Positions 16,715-25,589 of a stretch of DNA of 64,000 bases are shown here, in pieces. Each line of letters begins with the position of its first letter. Positions within the stretch are counted from its first letter, which is position 1. The stretch covers positions 771,426 to 835,425 of the forward strand of contig NZ_JH976537.1 of the NCBI RefSeq assembly GCF_000309385.1, written 5' to 3'. Origin of the DNA: Nodosilinea nodulosa PCC 7104 (GTDB taxonomy: Bacteria; Cyanobacteriota; Cyanobacteriia; Phormidesmidales; Phormidesmidaceae). The notes below the pieces were generated by a model that saw only the letters and a program-made list of their open reading frames with translations, was not told the origin of the DNA and did no database searches. Made by a program: the position numbers and the translations under genes.

Positions 16715-18193
16715 TTAAGGTAACCATTGTCGTCCTAGCGCTGTAAAAAACTCCCTGTGCTGCCGAAATAGGGTGTAGCTATAGACCGCAAAAATCCCCA
16801 GCAGGCACAGGTGGGTGAGGGTGCTGTAGGTGCCGATAATGTCGCCCGGTGTCCAGCTGTGATCGTTGATCAACCGATTCATGTCGCCATCGTCAACATC
16901 GCCCCACATGCTGCCAAAAGGAATTGACGCCTTGCCGCTCGGGACTCGCTGCCATAGCCACACCTGATCCCAAAAACAAAAGGCCGCCGCCAGTACTACC
17001 GGAAAGCGGTAGAAATCCCACCGAAAGTACTCGGGCAGCGGCAGGTAAAAGCTGACAATTAGCAGCGCCGACAGGTAAATTTCGCCGCCGATGCCGCCAA
17101 ACAACAACCACATATCGAACTGGTTGGCCGACATTAGCCAGGTCATGTAGAACTGCACCACCGCCAGCAGCACCGCTAGCACCATGGGCCAGCGTTTGCC
17201 CTCGCGCCGCCCGGCCCAAAACAGCAGCCCCAGCAGAATCAGAATACCGACATAGACGAAGAACGATCGCCTCGGGTCCACGCTTGTCCACCCAATCGGT
17301 AGGGGGATAGCTCGCCGCCCGGCCAGCCAGGCGATGGTGGCATGGCCAAACTCATGGATCCAAATTTTGATACCCCGGAACAAGACATTCACAATCGGCA
17401 TGGCGTTCATCAGCATTCCCGCCAGCAGCAGCAGTGGAAAAATCAGCCCGTTGCTGTAGCGGTTTTGAAACGAGAGCAGATCGGTGTCATCTGCGGCGGG
17501 CTGGGTCGGTTGGGGGTTTGACTGGAGGCGCTGCGATCGCGGCGCTGGGCTGCGGGGATACATGACTGGCGCGGCTTCCTCCGTAACCGGAACGTATGCG
17601 GGTTCGTTCTGTTCCAACTGGGCTTGTTCTAATTGGGTTTTGATGGTGGTGAAAGCCCACTTGTGCGGTTCTAGGGCGGCGCGATCGCCCCGTTTCAACA
17701 GCTCTGCCCGTCGCCTAAAATACACCGACTCCACCTGGGGCAGCGATGCTCCCACCGCTAGCCCTAGCTCCTGGTAGGCGCGGGCGATCGCAGCCGGTGC
17801 TGGTTCCCTGGGCGCAAGCGCTTCGGCAGATTCCGGCTGTTGGTCTTCTGGACCTTCTGGCTCAGCTAACCCCTGATCTTCACGGGCAGTCAAGGCAGAC
17901 GACAATAGCGCAATTTCCTCGGTCCACTGTGGCTGCGGCGCCCCGGCTTGCTCTCCGTACAGCTGCAAAATGCCGATGGTGGGCACCTGCAACTTTGCGA
18001 TCGCCCGCTGAGCATAGGCCACCGTGGCCGCCTGGGGCGGAGCCGGGTTGCCCGTGAACCAGAGGTGGAGGCAATAGCTCTGGCGATCGCCCCGCACCTC
18101 AATGCCTTTGGATTTAAGAGATTGGGTGAGCAGGGCTGCGATCGCCGCCGCGTCCCCATCCTTAGCCTGCTCTACCAGAGAAAGAGTCGCCAT
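16715..18193 (-). CDS. Membrane protein with degenerate J-like domain and M50-type HExxH motif
   Basis: 492 aa. Residues 1-95 match an N-terminal module I recall from several cyanobacterial proteins (SLVEQAKDGDAAAIAALL...IGILQLYG). Around 140-195 is a DnaJ-like helical segment (AYQELGLAVGASLPQVESVYFRRR) without the HPD tripeptide, as in CPP1-like proteins. After a linker, hydrophobic helices begin at about 245; HEFGHATIAWL near residue 290 is a zinc-metalloprotease HExxH signature in the position expected for M50/site-2-protease-like enzymes, followed by at least five more membrane segments. A typical NPDG or similar second motif is not obvious, so protease activity is unproven. Probably an inner or thylakoid membrane protein. 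Confidence 0.75.
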   Translation of the reverse strand: MATLSLVEQAKDGDAAAIAALLTQSLKSKGIEVRGDRQSYCLHLWFTGNPAPPQAATVAYAQRAIAKLQVPTIGILQLYGEQAGAPQPQWTEEIALLSSALTAREDQGLAEPEGPEDQQPESAEALAPREPAPAAIARAYQELGLAVGASLPQVESVYFRRRAELLKRGDRAALEPHKWAFTTIKTQLEQAQLEQNEPAYVPVTEEAAPVMYPRSPAPRSQRLQSNPQPTQPAADDTDLLSFQNRYSNGLIFPLLLLAGMLMNAMPIVNVLFRGIKIWIHEFGHATIAWLAGRRAIPLPIGWTSVDPRRSFFVYVGILILLGLLFWAGRREGKRWPMVLAVLLAVVQFYMTWLMSANQFDMWLLFGGIGGEIYLSALLIVSFYLPLPEYFRWDFYRFPVVLAAAFCFWDQVWLWQRVPSGKASIPFGSMWGDVDDGDMNRLINDHSWTPGDIIGTYSTLTHLCLLGIFAVYSYTLFRQHREFFTALGRQWLP

Positions 18194-18294
18194 AACATTC
18201 CTAGACCCTGCCGAGGCTATACCTATTTCCCAGACTACCCAACCCCCACCGCCAACGCCCGCCTAGATAAGATAGGGACGGCAAAGGTTCACAG

Positions 18295-19761
18295 GTGAGG
18301 ACAGCCCGATTGAACAATGCGATAGACGGAGCAATTTCTGCCGGTGGCCTGGTCATTGCCGGAGAGCGCAGCGGCGTTGGCAAAACCACCGTCACCCTGG
18401 CGCTGCTGGCGGCTCTGGCGCAAAAATCCCCCCGCGTGCAGTCGTTTAAGGTGGGGCCAGACTACATCGATCCCATGTTTCACCAGCGGGCCACGGGCCG
18501 CCCCTGCTACAACCTCGACCCCATTCTCACGTCTGAAACCTACGTGCAGCAGTGCTTTGCCCACCGCTGCCGCGATGCCGAGTTTGCCCTGGTAGAAGGC
18601 GTCATGGGCCTCTTCGATGGCGCGTCCGGTCTGTCGGATGTGGCCAGCACCGCCCATATTGCCCGCCTGCTGAATCTGCCGGTGCTGCTGGTGGTAGATT
18701 GCGGCCGCCTGTCCCGCTCCGTGCTGGCGATCATTCATGGCTACCGCACCCTCGATCCTAGGGTTCACATTGCCGGAGTGGTGCTAAACCGGGTAGGCAG
18801 CGATCGCCACCTCGACCTGCTCACCGACGCCCTCTCCAGCATCGATATCCCTATCCTTGGCGTATTGCGCCGACAGGACGCCATTTCCCTACCCGATCGC
18901 CATCTGGGCCTCGTCCCCACCGCCGAACTCCCCCACCTGCCCGAAATTTTAGATCGCCTCGCCCACCTCGGCCACACCTGCTTCAACTGGGCCGCCCTCA
19001 CCCCCCTGCTGCAAACCCCACATCCCCCCGCACCCACGTCCCCCCATACACCCCCACCCCCACGCCCCCACGCCCCCACGCCCCCACGCACTACCGCCCC
19101 CAAAATCGCGATCGCCCAAGACCCCGCCTTCAGCTTCTACTACCCCGACAACCTCGACATTCTCACCACCCTGGGCGCTGAACTTGTCTCCTGGAGCCCC
19201 CTGACCGATAAACGCCTGCCCGCCGACATCGACGGCCTCTACTTCGGCGGCGGCTTTCCCGAAATGTTTGCGGCAGAACTGGCGGCAAACCAGGGCTTAC
19301 TGACTCAGATCAAAACCGCTTTGCAGCAGGGGTTACCCGCCTACGCTGAGTGCGGCGGGCTGATGTATCTGGCTACCACCCTGGTCGATTTAAATGAAAA
19401 ATCCTGGCCCATGGTGGGGCTTTTGCCCAACGCCGTACGCATGGGCAAACGCCTGACATTGGGCTACCGTCAGGCCACAACTCAGCAGCCCAGTCCCTTC
19501 CTGTCGCAGGGGCAATGCCTGTGGGGACACGAGTTTCACCGCTCCCAGCTAGACACCCCGCCCGCCCGTCCCCTCTACCAGCTCAAGCGCTACGGCGCTG
19601 CGCAGCCCCACGCCACCGAGGGATGGAGCCTACATAGGGTCCACGCCTCCTATCTGCATCTGCACTGGGGCGATCGCCCAGAGGTAGCCCAGGCGCTAGT
19701 GGCCGCCTGCACCCGCTACGCGCAGTCTGCACGCCCAAAAGTGGCCCCTTTTCAGCGCTAA
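18295..19761 (+). CDS. cobB/cbiA: Cobyrinate a,c-diamide synthase
   Basis: 488 aa, GTG start. An N-terminal ATP-binding P-loop-like domain (AGERSGVGKTTVTLAL; KVGPDYIDPMFH; EGVMGLFDG) is followed by a class I glutamine-amidotransferase domain with the nucleophilic Cys in AYAECGGLMYL and a late His in VHASYLHLHW. It amidates carboxylates a and c of cobyrinate in cobalamin synthesis. An unusual roughly 30-residue Pro/His/Thr-rich segment (about 238-270) between the two domains is encoded by a C-rich tandem repeat, apparently tolerated as a linker. Divergent from the M50-like gene. Confidence 0.93.
   Translation: MRTARLNNAIDGAISAGGLVIAGERSGVGKTTVTLALLAALAQKSPRVQSFKVGPDYIDPMFHQRATGRPCYNLDPILTSETYVQQCFAHRCRDAEFALVEGVMGLFDGASGLSDVASTAHIARLLNLPVLLVVDCGRLSRSVLAIIHGYRTLDPRVHIAGVVLNRVGSDRHLDLLTDALSSIDIPILGVLRRQDAISLPDRHLGLVPTAELPHLPEILDRLAHLGHTCFNWAALTPLLQTPHPPAPTSPHTPPPPRPHAPTPPRTTAPKIAIAQDPAFSFYYPDNLDILTTLGAELVSWSPLTDKRLPADIDGLYFGGGFPEMFAAELAANQGLLTQIKTALQQGLPAYAECGGLMYLATTLVDLNEKSWPMVGLLPNAVRMGKRLTLGYRQATTQQPSPFLSQGQCLWGHEFHRSQLDTPPARPLYQLKRYGAAQPHATEGWSLHRVHASYLHLHWGDRPEVAQALVAACTRYAQSARPKVAPFQR
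19014..19098 (+). repeat. C-rich low-complexity repeat inside the cobyrinate synthase gene
   Basis: Degenerate units of CCCCCAC and CCCCAT/CACC, including at least four copies of CCCCCACG near the 3' part. They are translated in frame as a Pro/His/Thr/Ala linker. The same type of tract occurs at 45991-46020, 50520-50620 and upstream of argD. Confidence 0.8.
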
Positions 19762-19771
19762 AAAGGGGCCA
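19742..19771. terminator. Hairpin overlapping the stop codon of cobyrinate synthase
   Basis: TGGCCCCTTTT (19742-19752) pairs perfectly with AAAAGGGGCCA (19761-19771) across an 8-nt loop that contains the last sense codons and part of the TAA stop. It lacks a trailing T run on the plus strand, so it may be a weak terminator or an mRNA 3' stabiliser between convergent genes. Confidence 0.4.
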
Positions 19772-19825
19772 TTGACGCGCTATTGACTGTGCCTGAGCGC
19801 CGTCTAACTCTCATTTATCAGAATC

Positions 19826-19999
19826 TTAGAGGTAAATTCGGCTGCGCAGGGTAGAGGCTTGAATGTGGCGCTGGGCAGTCCAGCGATCGCGGCTAGCAGC
19901 CTTAAGCTCCTGGCTGCCGGGCATAAAGCCACCGCCCAGGGCGTCGCTCATGTGCACAAGCTGTTCTGTGGTCCAGGTTTTGCTGGCTTGATTGTTCAT
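19826..19999 (-). CDS. Small hypothetical protein (57 aa)
   Basis: 57 codons from an ATG preceded by a near-perfect AAAGGAGG Shine-Dalgarno 4 nt away, one of the strongest in the window. The product starts MNNQASKTWTTEQLVHMSD and contains GGGFMPGSQ and a basic C-terminal half (ASRDRWTAQRHIQ); no membrane segment. Not recognised. The strong ribosome-binding site and good coding pattern support translation. The A/T-rich 20000-20050 segment upstream probably contains its promoter. Confidence 0.65.
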   Translation of the reverse strand: MNNQASKTWTTEQLVHMSDALGGGFMPGSQELKAASRDRWTAQRHIQASTLRSRIYL

Positions 20000-20252
20000 A
20001 TGACCTCCTTTGAATACATATGAATACTAACAAAACCGTATTTTCATATACCAAACATGTCGTTTATGTTTTTCATGAGAAGATTTGATGGAGAATCTTC
20101 CCTGGGGATGAGGCCACGCTTGGCCAGGCGAAATCATGCCTTTGGCCAAAACGCTAACCGCCTTCCTGGCATCAGAAAAGCGGTTGGCGGTTATGTTTCC
20201 AATTATCTAACTCAGGCGGCCAAGCCAGACCTAGGCTGGGCTCAAAGCAGAC

Positions 20253-20912
20253 CTAATCACCAAAGCTAGAAATTAAAGTCTTGGCCGACTCGATCGCTGT
20301 GGAAAGCAGAGTAGCGTGCTCGGTTAGGGCGGCGGCTCCCGCTGCGGGGTCAGCCGAGTCTAGGGCGGTGGTGTCGGTTGACAGCAGAGCTAGGGCACCA
20401 GAGACATCCTCAAAGGCCTTTTGCAGCTCATCAAACTTGGTGCCCAGCTGGGTATCAATGGCCTCTTTGAGCTGATCGGGGGCTTCGGCCAGGGTTGTCT
20501 TAAACTTGGCCGTGTCGGCAACCAGAGCGTCAAAGGATGCCGAGGCAGTATCTAGCGCTGTCTTTGAGCTTTCGATTTTGGGGTCTAGGGCGGTAGCGGT
20601 GGCAGCGGTTGGGGAGGCCGCTGCTTTGCTGAGCTGCTTGGCCAGATCTTTAGTGACTGACTTCAGGGGTTTGACCGCCTCGGAAAACGAATCTTCCAGC
20701 GCGTCTGAGTAGTCATCTAAAACAGACTCCACAAACTCTTGGGCCGCCTCGGTCATCTTGAGATCCATGGTTTCGCTCAGGCTGCCCTTAGGCCCAGCCA
20801 GGGCTTGGGAAGAGGCTCCAGGCCCGCCCCAACAGATTAGAGTGACGACCAAAACCCCAGCCACCATCGCCTTTAACGCTCGACCAGTGAATTGATGCAG
20901 ATGAGTCAGCAT
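20253..20912 (-). CDS. Exported helical protein of unknown function
   Basis: 219 aa. Signal peptide at the N-terminus (LKAMVAGVLVVTLICWGG with an ALA-type cleavage site near residue 39). The mature part is almost entirely predicted helix, rich in Ala, Asp, Lys and Ser (for example KSVTKDLAKQLSKAAAS), with no Cys. This suggests a small periplasmic or lumenal helical bundle. No family recognised. The preceding intergenic region (20000-20252) holds only an imperfect 10-bp hairpin (20152-20161 with 20180-20189) and no credible gene. Confidence 0.75.
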   Translation of the reverse strand: MLTHLHQFTGRALKAMVAGVLVVTLICWGGPGASSQALAGPKGSLSETMDLKMTEAAQEFVESVLDDYSDALEDSFSEAVKPLKSVTKDLAKQLSKAAASPTAATATALDPKIESSKTALDTASASFDALVADTAKFKTTLAEAPDQLKEAIDTQLGTKFDELQKAFEDVSGALALLSTDTTALDSADPAAGAAALTEHATLLSTAIESAKTLISSFGD

Positions 20913-21238
20913 GAAACTGTTCCTAAAAAATCTAAAGAATCACGAAACTTAAACCGCTAGCTAAGGAGCCAGTGCCTAGCTTGCTCAGGCAGCAGAGGAC
21001 CAGGACGACCCTGCAACAGCATCGCCGGAGGGCCGCTACCCAGCGCGATCGCCCCCAGCCGCAACACAAAAATTCACAGAAGATAGACCCCAATCTCACC
21101 CTGATGATCCGCGGCAAAATCTCTGTATACAGTCCACAAGAACTGTACACAATCGCTCTGGCTTTTTCAATCACTGCACAAAAATCAAAAGACTCTCTAA
21201 AGAGTTTGAGGGGCGAGTACCCAGACCTTTGGCACATT

Positions 21239-21268
21239 GACTTGAGCTTTGGGGACTTGAGCTTTGGG
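21239..21268. repeat. Exact 15-bp tandem duplication
   Basis: GACTTGAGCTTTGGG occurs twice with no spacer (21239-21253, 21254-21268). It lies in the 20913-21494 gap, which has no supported gene before petG. A TATAAG at 21463-21468 could be the petG -10 element. Confidence 0.7.
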
Positions 21269-21494
21269 AACTTGGCCGCCATGATTCTTGGCTACGCCCG
21301 ATCGCTTTTTGCTTGGCATCCGGCAGATATAGCCATAGTCACTGAGGTTAGAAAATCCAGAGACGCTTGAATGTTTTGAGGGAAATTTCTTAACCAGACT
21401 GGCTACAGCTATACATCGGCTGAAAGCCTTAGGCCAGGCCCAGATTAGTGCTATGGTGAGACTATAAGTTTTTGTTGAGATTAGGAGTTGAGCC

Positions 21495-21608
21495 GTGGTT
21501 GAGCCGTTACTTAGTGGCATTGTTCTAGGGTTTATTCCTGTTACTCTGGCTGGCCTGTTTGTTGCCGCCTACATGCAGTACCGCCGGGGTAATGAGCTGG
21601 GCCTGTAG
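21495..21608 (+). CDS. petG: Cytochrome b6f complex subunit PetG (V)
   Basis: 37 aa, exactly the family length, starting at GTG with TTAGGAG ending 7 nt upstream. Sequence reads [19 protein letters not shown] followed by [17 protein letters not shown]: a single membrane helix and the conserved YRRGN-LGL tail. PetG is a small, structurally required subunit of the thylakoid cytochrome b6f complex, which passes electrons from plastoquinol to plastocyanin or cytochrome c6. Convergent with the sugar kinase gene, 9 bp apart. Confidence 0.96.
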   Translation: MVEPLLSGIVLGFIPVTLAGLFVAAYMQYRRGNELGL

Positions 21609-21617
21609 GCCAGTTAG

Positions 21618-22892
21618 TTAGCCTAGAGCTAAGTAAGCACTTCCCACAGCCGCCTCAACCGAGGCGGCATTTTTAATGGGCACTGGCATTAGCCCGGCTC
21701 GTAGCTGTCGCCAGGTTTCGTTGGCGGCACCCCCTCCCGCCGTATAGATCTGCCGCAGCGGCGAGGCTCCTAGCTCAGCCAGCAGAGTGTAACCTCGCTG
21801 CTCGATGCGGGCTATGCCCACCAGCAGACCGTGTAAAAATTCTGCATCACCCTCTGGCCGGGGGGTGATGCGAGGGGCTAACTCCGGATCGTTGATGGGG
21901 AAGCGCTCCCCCGGCTGGGTCAGGGGGTAGTAGTCCAGGTCGGTGGGAGCAGCAGGATCGATCTGCTGGCTTAAGGCAGCTAGAGCATCCCGGTCAAAGA
22001 ATTTTTCGAGCACGGCACCGCCGGTATTTGAAGCGCCGCCCACCAGCCAGAGGTGGCCCAAGCGGTGGCTGTAAATGCCGTACTCCATTGCATCAATGCG
22101 GCGATCGCTGAGCAGCTTAATCACCAGAGTTGACCCAAGCGAGGTCACACCATCTCCGGGAGCGCTGGCTCCGCTGGCCAAAAACGCCGCAATGCTGTCG
22201 GTGGTGCCCGCCACCACCTGACACTGGGGCGACAGGCCAAACTGCTGGGCGATCGCCGCCGTCACTAGCCCCACCACCTGTCCTGGCGCCAGCACCTGAG
22301 GCAGCATGGCGCTCCAGGGCTGCCCCTGCATCGCTGGCGGATAGCACAGATCACCGACGTCGTAGCCGAGTTTGAGGCTGTTGTGGTAGTCGCTCAGCCC
22401 CCACTGACCGTGGAGCTGGGCGCTAAGCCAGTCGGCCTGGTGCAGCAGGTAAGCGGCCCGCTGCCAACGTTCTGGGGGCAATGTCTGGTGCCACCACACC
22501 AGCTTGGCCAGGCTAGAGGTAGCGCTGGCGGCGGGGCTGTGGAGCGGGGCGAGGGTTTTTACCCGATCCAGCGCATCTGGGCAGGGGTGGTTGTAGAGCA
22601 GCGGCGGGGTGAGGGCAGAGCCGGTGCGATCGCACAACACCACAGTGCCCGACGTGCCATCGATGGCGATGCGACCAATCTGGGGGGCGATCGCCCCAGG
22701 CAGCGCCCCCAGCAGCTCAAACAGAGCTTGCTGCCAGTTTCCAGGGGCAGGCAGGTCGGGGTACCCCTGGCGATACTCCCAACAGAGATGCCGCTGCGGA
22801 TCGACCACAGCGGCACGCACCCCAGAGGTGCCAAAGTCTATGCCCAAAGCCACGGGGAGAGCCGCCACGCAGTCATCGTCGCTACGGATCAC
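21618..22892 (-). CDS. FGGY-family carbohydrate kinase
   Basis: 424 aa with the two-domain actin-like ATPase fold: phosphate-1 motif GIDFGTSGVRAAVVD near residue 18, IAIDGTSGTVVL, and a C-terminal adenosine motif YTAGGGAANETWRQLR. It phosphorylates a pentose-type sugar; cyanobacterial homologues are called xylulokinase or D-ribulokinase, and I cannot choose from sequence. It starts 17 bp after the apcF stop codon on the same strand, so transcription from the apcF promoter is likely. Confidence 0.85.
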   Translation of the reverse strand: MIRSDDDCVAALPVALGIDFGTSGVRAAVVDPQRHLCWEYRQGYPDLPAPGNWQQALFELLGALPGAIAPQIGRIAIDGTSGTVVLCDRTGSALTPPLLYNHPCPDALDRVKTLAPLHSPAASATSSLAKLVWWHQTLPPERWQRAAYLLHQADWLSAQLHGQWGLSDYHNSLKLGYDVGDLCYPPAMQGQPWSAMLPQVLAPGQVVGLVTAAIAQQFGLSPQCQVVAGTTDSIAAFLASGASAPGDGVTSLGSTLVIKLLSDRRIDAMEYGIYSHRLGHLWLVGGASNTGGAVLEKFFDRDALAALSQQIDPAAPTDLDYYPLTQPGERFPINDPELAPRITPRPEGDAEFLHGLLVGIARIEQRGYTLLAELGASPLRQIYTAGGGAANETWRQLRAGLMPVPIKNAASVEAAVGSAYLALG

Positions 22893-22909
22893 GATCCCTG
22901 AAGCCCTGT

Positions 22910-23419
22910 CTAGATGCTGATTTCGCTCAGGGAGCGGGTGATGTGGTCAAAGGGATAATCGACCACAGAGGGATCGGCAACCCCGGCCTCTTGCACCTTG
23001 GCCTTGACCAGGTCCTTCATGATGTTGATGCCGATTACCGTGGGGGCAATGGGCACCCCCAGGGAGTTGTAGGTTTCGCGCAGCCCCGTCAGCACGCGCT
23101 CGTCGAGCACATCGGGGTTGCCCGCCACCAGGGCATAGCTGCTGTAGCGCAGGTAGTAGTCCATATCGCGCAGGCAGGCGGCGTAACGGCGGGTGGTGTA
23201 GGCATTGCCGCCGGGGCGAATTAGCTCGGGCACTTGGGCAAACAACATTACGCCAGCCTCTTTGACAATGCCAGCGGCGTTGGCGCTAATGATCGCCGCT
23301 GCCTTGATGCGATCGAGGCCGCTGTCAAAGTAAGACTTAATAGAGTCGAGGGCGTTGGTATCGAAATAGCGCCCGGTGTTGTCGTAGGTCCTGATCAGCG
23401 TGGTGACAGCGTCCCGCAT
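22910..23419 (-). CDS. apcF: Allophycocyanin beta-18 subunit (phycobilisome core)
   Basis: 169 aa from the Met of MRDAVTTLIRTYD; an upstream Met would add 10 atypical residues, and 169 aa is the ApcF length. The globin-like phycobiliprotein fold includes the chromophore-binding Cys in RYAACLRDMDYYLRY and the RPGGN Asn region. IRPGGNAYTTRR and SLGVPIAPTV separate it from ApcB and support ApcF. It replaces one beta subunit in the core trimer that carries the ApcE terminal emitter and helps pass energy to photosystem II. It appears to head an operon with the FGGY kinase. Confidence 0.93.
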   Translation of the reverse strand: MRDAVTTLIRTYDNTGRYFDTNALDSIKSYFDSGLDRIKAAAIISANAAGIVKEAGVMLFAQVPELIRPGGNAYTTRRYAACLRDMDYYLRYSSYALVAGNPDVLDERVLTGLRETYNSLGVPIAPTVIGINIMKDLVKAKVQEAGVADPSVVDYPFDHITRSLSEISI

Positions 23420-23662
23420 AGGTGGTTTCTCCCAACTCTCACTTGGCAAACAGCATTTAATAAACGGTTGCAGGCCTGGCTGGCCCGCCCCTGGCCAGAG
23501 GCTCTAACCTCTACAGTTACCAGGTTTTATACTCGAAAGAGTCTACCACGCAGGCTTGGCCCCTGCGCCGCCCCGCCCCGCCAGAGGTAGGGCTTTATGA
23601 GTGAATTGTTACAAAACATCATGGTCTACCCCTGAGCTTTTGCTGGCTTTCCCCGAAAAAAA

Positions 23663-23704
23663 GTAGTAGCCGATACAAAATGGGCTAACCCCTCTCCCTA
23701 GGAT
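23663..23704 (+). promoter_or_regulatory. NtcA-activated class II promoter of glnA
   Basis: GTA-N8-TAC at 23663-23676 exactly matches the NtcA consensus, and TAGGAT at 23699-23704 fits the TA-N3-T -10 box. The spacing is 22 nt, the canonical class II arrangement, so transcription should start near 23711 and be raised under nitrogen limitation. The leader to glnA would be about 200 nt. Confidence 0.85.
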
Positions 23705-23751
23705 GATTCAGATGAGTTGATGCCTGTGATACTTGCAGGGAAGGTATGTCT

Positions 23752-23844
23752 ATGCAGGTAAAGCAGTTCTATCTATGGCCTGAGCGGCAAAGCTCTGCCC
23801 ATGGAAGGGAAGGCCTGAAGAGGCTAAGGCATCATTCACGCTGA
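23752..23844 (+). CDS. Possible upstream ORF in the glnA leader (30 aa)
   Basis: In the predicted 5' UTR, ATG 23752 is preceded by AGGGAAGG at 7 nt and opens a frame of 30 codons ending at TGA 23842. The product would be basic (MQVKQFYLWPERQ... LKRLRHHSR). An alternative ATG lies at 23746. It could be a leader peptide or chance; support is the ribosome-binding site only. I found no match to the glutamine-riboswitch core I remember. Confidence 0.3.
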   Translation: MQVKQFYLWPERQSSAHGREGLKRLRHHSR

Positions 23845-23914
23845 GTTAAATCGGTTTCCCCGACAGTTTGAACGCTACGAGTATTGAACGCTAAACGAGG
23901 CTAAGGAGTAGTTC

Positions 23915-25333
23915 ATGGCAACCCCAGCAGACATCCTGAAACGCATTGAGGATGAAGGCATTGAGTTAATTGACCTCAAATTTATTGACATGCCGGGTAT
24001 CTGGCAGCACCTCACCCTACACAAAAGCCAGATCGACGAAAGCAGCTTTACCGATGGGGTAGCCTTCGACGGCTCCAGTATTCGCGGCTGGAAGGCCATC
24101 AACGAGTCGGACATGATGATGGTGCCCGACCCCGCCACCGCCTGGCTCGACCCCTTCATGGCCGAGCCCACTCTGAGCATGATCTGCACCATCAAAGAGC
24201 CCCGCACCGGCGAGCTCTACTCCCGCTGCCCGCGCGCGATCGCCACTAAAGCGATCGAGTACCTCAAAACCACTGGCCTGGGCGACACCGCCTTCTTTGG
24301 CCCCGAAGCCGAGTTCTTCATCTTCGATGACGTGCGCTTCGACCAAAACGAGCACTCCGCCTACTACTACGTCGATAGCGTAGAAGGCCGCTGGAACACC
24401 GGGCGGGAAGAAGTTGGCGGCAACCTGGCCTATAAGCCCCGCTACAAAGAGGGCTACTTCCCCGTCGCCCCCACCGACACCTCCCAGGACATGCGCAGCG
24501 AAATGCTGCTGACCATGGCCCGCCTGGGGGTGCCGATCGAGAAGCACCACCACGAAGTGGCTACCGGCGGCCAGTGCGAGCTGGGCATCCGCTTCGGTGA
24601 GCTGATCGAAGCTGCCGACTGGCTGATGATCTACAAGTACTGCATCAAGAACGTCGCCAAGAAGTGGGGCAAAACCGTCACCTTCATGCCCAAGCCCCTG
24701 TTTAACGACAACGGCTCGGGTATGCACACCCACCAGTCAATCTGGAACAACGGCGAACCCACCTTTGCTGGCGACCAGTACGCCGGTCTGAGCCAAAATG
24801 CCCTGTACTACATTGGTGGCATTCTCAAGCACGCTCCCGCCCTGCTGGCCCTGACCAACCCCACCACCAACTCCTACAAGCGTCTGGTGCCTGGGTTCGA
24901 GGCTCCGGTAAACCTGGCCTACTCCCAGGGCAACCGCTCCGCTTCGGTGCGCATTCCCCTCTCGGGCGACAACCCCAAGGCCAAGCGTCTAGAGTTCCGC
25001 TGCCCCGATGCCACCTCCAACCCCTATCTGGCCTTTGCCGCTATGCTCTGCGCCGGTATCGACGGCATCAAGAACCAGATTCACCCCGGCGACCCGCTGG
25101 ATGTAGACATCTACGACCTCAGCCCCGAAGAGCTGGCTAAGATTCCCTCGACCCCTGGCTCGCTGCTGGATGCCCTCAAGGCTCTGGAAGCCGACCACGA
25201 GTTCTTGACCAGCACTGGCGTGTTTACCGAAGACTTCATCAGCAACTGGATCGAGTACAAGCTCGACAACGAAGTCAACCCTATGCGCCTGCGCCCCCAC
25301 CCCTACGAACTGGCTCTCTACTACGATTGCTAG
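23915..25333 (+). CDS. glnA: Glutamine synthetase type I
   Basis: 472 aa, full length. It makes glutamine from glutamate, ammonium and ATP as the entry step of the GS-GOGAT pathway. Signature motifs: FDGSSIRGW, the metal-binding EAEFF, the NGSGMHTH segment, the [16 protein letters not shown] stretch and the C-terminal adenylylation-region [15 protein letters not shown] good AGGAG precedes the ATG by 8 nt. In cyanobacteria, activity is mostly controlled by NtcA transcription and by small inactivating factors rather than adenylylation; no gif-like gene is seen next to it. A terminator follows. Confidence 0.98.
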   Translation: MATPADILKRIEDEGIELIDLKFIDMPGIWQHLTLHKSQIDESSFTDGVAFDGSSIRGWKAINESDMMMVPDPATAWLDPFMAEPTLSMICTIKEPRTGELYSRCPRAIATKAIEYLKTTGLGDTAFFGPEAEFFIFDDVRFDQNEHSAYYYVDSVEGRWNTGREEVGGNLAYKPRYKEGYFPVAPTDTSQDMRSEMLLTMARLGVPIEKHHHEVATGGQCELGIRFGELIEAADWLMIYKYCIKNVAKKWGKTVTFMPKPLFNDNGSGMHTHQSIWNNGEPTFAGDQYAGLSQNALYYIGGILKHAPALLALTNPTTNSYKRLVPGFEAPVNLAYSQGNRSASVRIPLSGDNPKAKRLEFRCPDATSNPYLAFAAMLCAGIDGIKNQIHPGDPLDVDIYDLSPEELAKIPSTPGSLLDALKALEADHEFLTSTGVFTEDFISNWIEYKLDNEVNPMRLRPHPYELALYYDC

Positions 25334-25376
25334 AGAAAGTAAGCTAGCTCTCGTCTAGCAAGGTAAGTAAAAACTC

Positions 25377-25410
25377 AAGAGGCTGGGGGTTAAACCTCGG
25401 CCTCTTTTTA
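25377..25410 (+). terminator. Rho-independent terminator of glnA
   Basis: AAGAGGC (25377-25383) pairs with GCCTCTT (25400-25406), with partial pairing inside the loop (GGGTT/ACCT), and the arm runs into TTTTT at 25405-25409. Confidence 0.8.
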
Positions 25411-25589
25411 TGTTTATTGTGTTTATTATTAAGGCAATAAAACTCCAGTTTTTTTAAAAAAATCCTGTACGTTAAGAACATCGATCGCCAAGGCTAGAGC
25501 TAAGCTGCCAGGCATTACAAATTGGCCTTTACGGAATCGGGGTTTGCAATTCGGATTCGTTATAAGAGCTGCTTCTAAAGTTTCCTAAT

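Noticed and set aside
20057-20269. 70-aa plus-strand frame
   Set aside because: No ribosome-binding site, overlaps the end of the exported helical protein, and has no domain-like pattern.
20972-21370. 132-aa plus-strand frame before petG
   Set aside because: Arg/Gln-rich start, internal tandem repeat and no recognisable domain; AT-rich context suggests intergenic DNA.
23711-23914. Glutamine riboswitch in the glnA leader
   Set aside because: I could not find the conserved core of the glnA RNA motif that I remember; control by NtcA explains the region.
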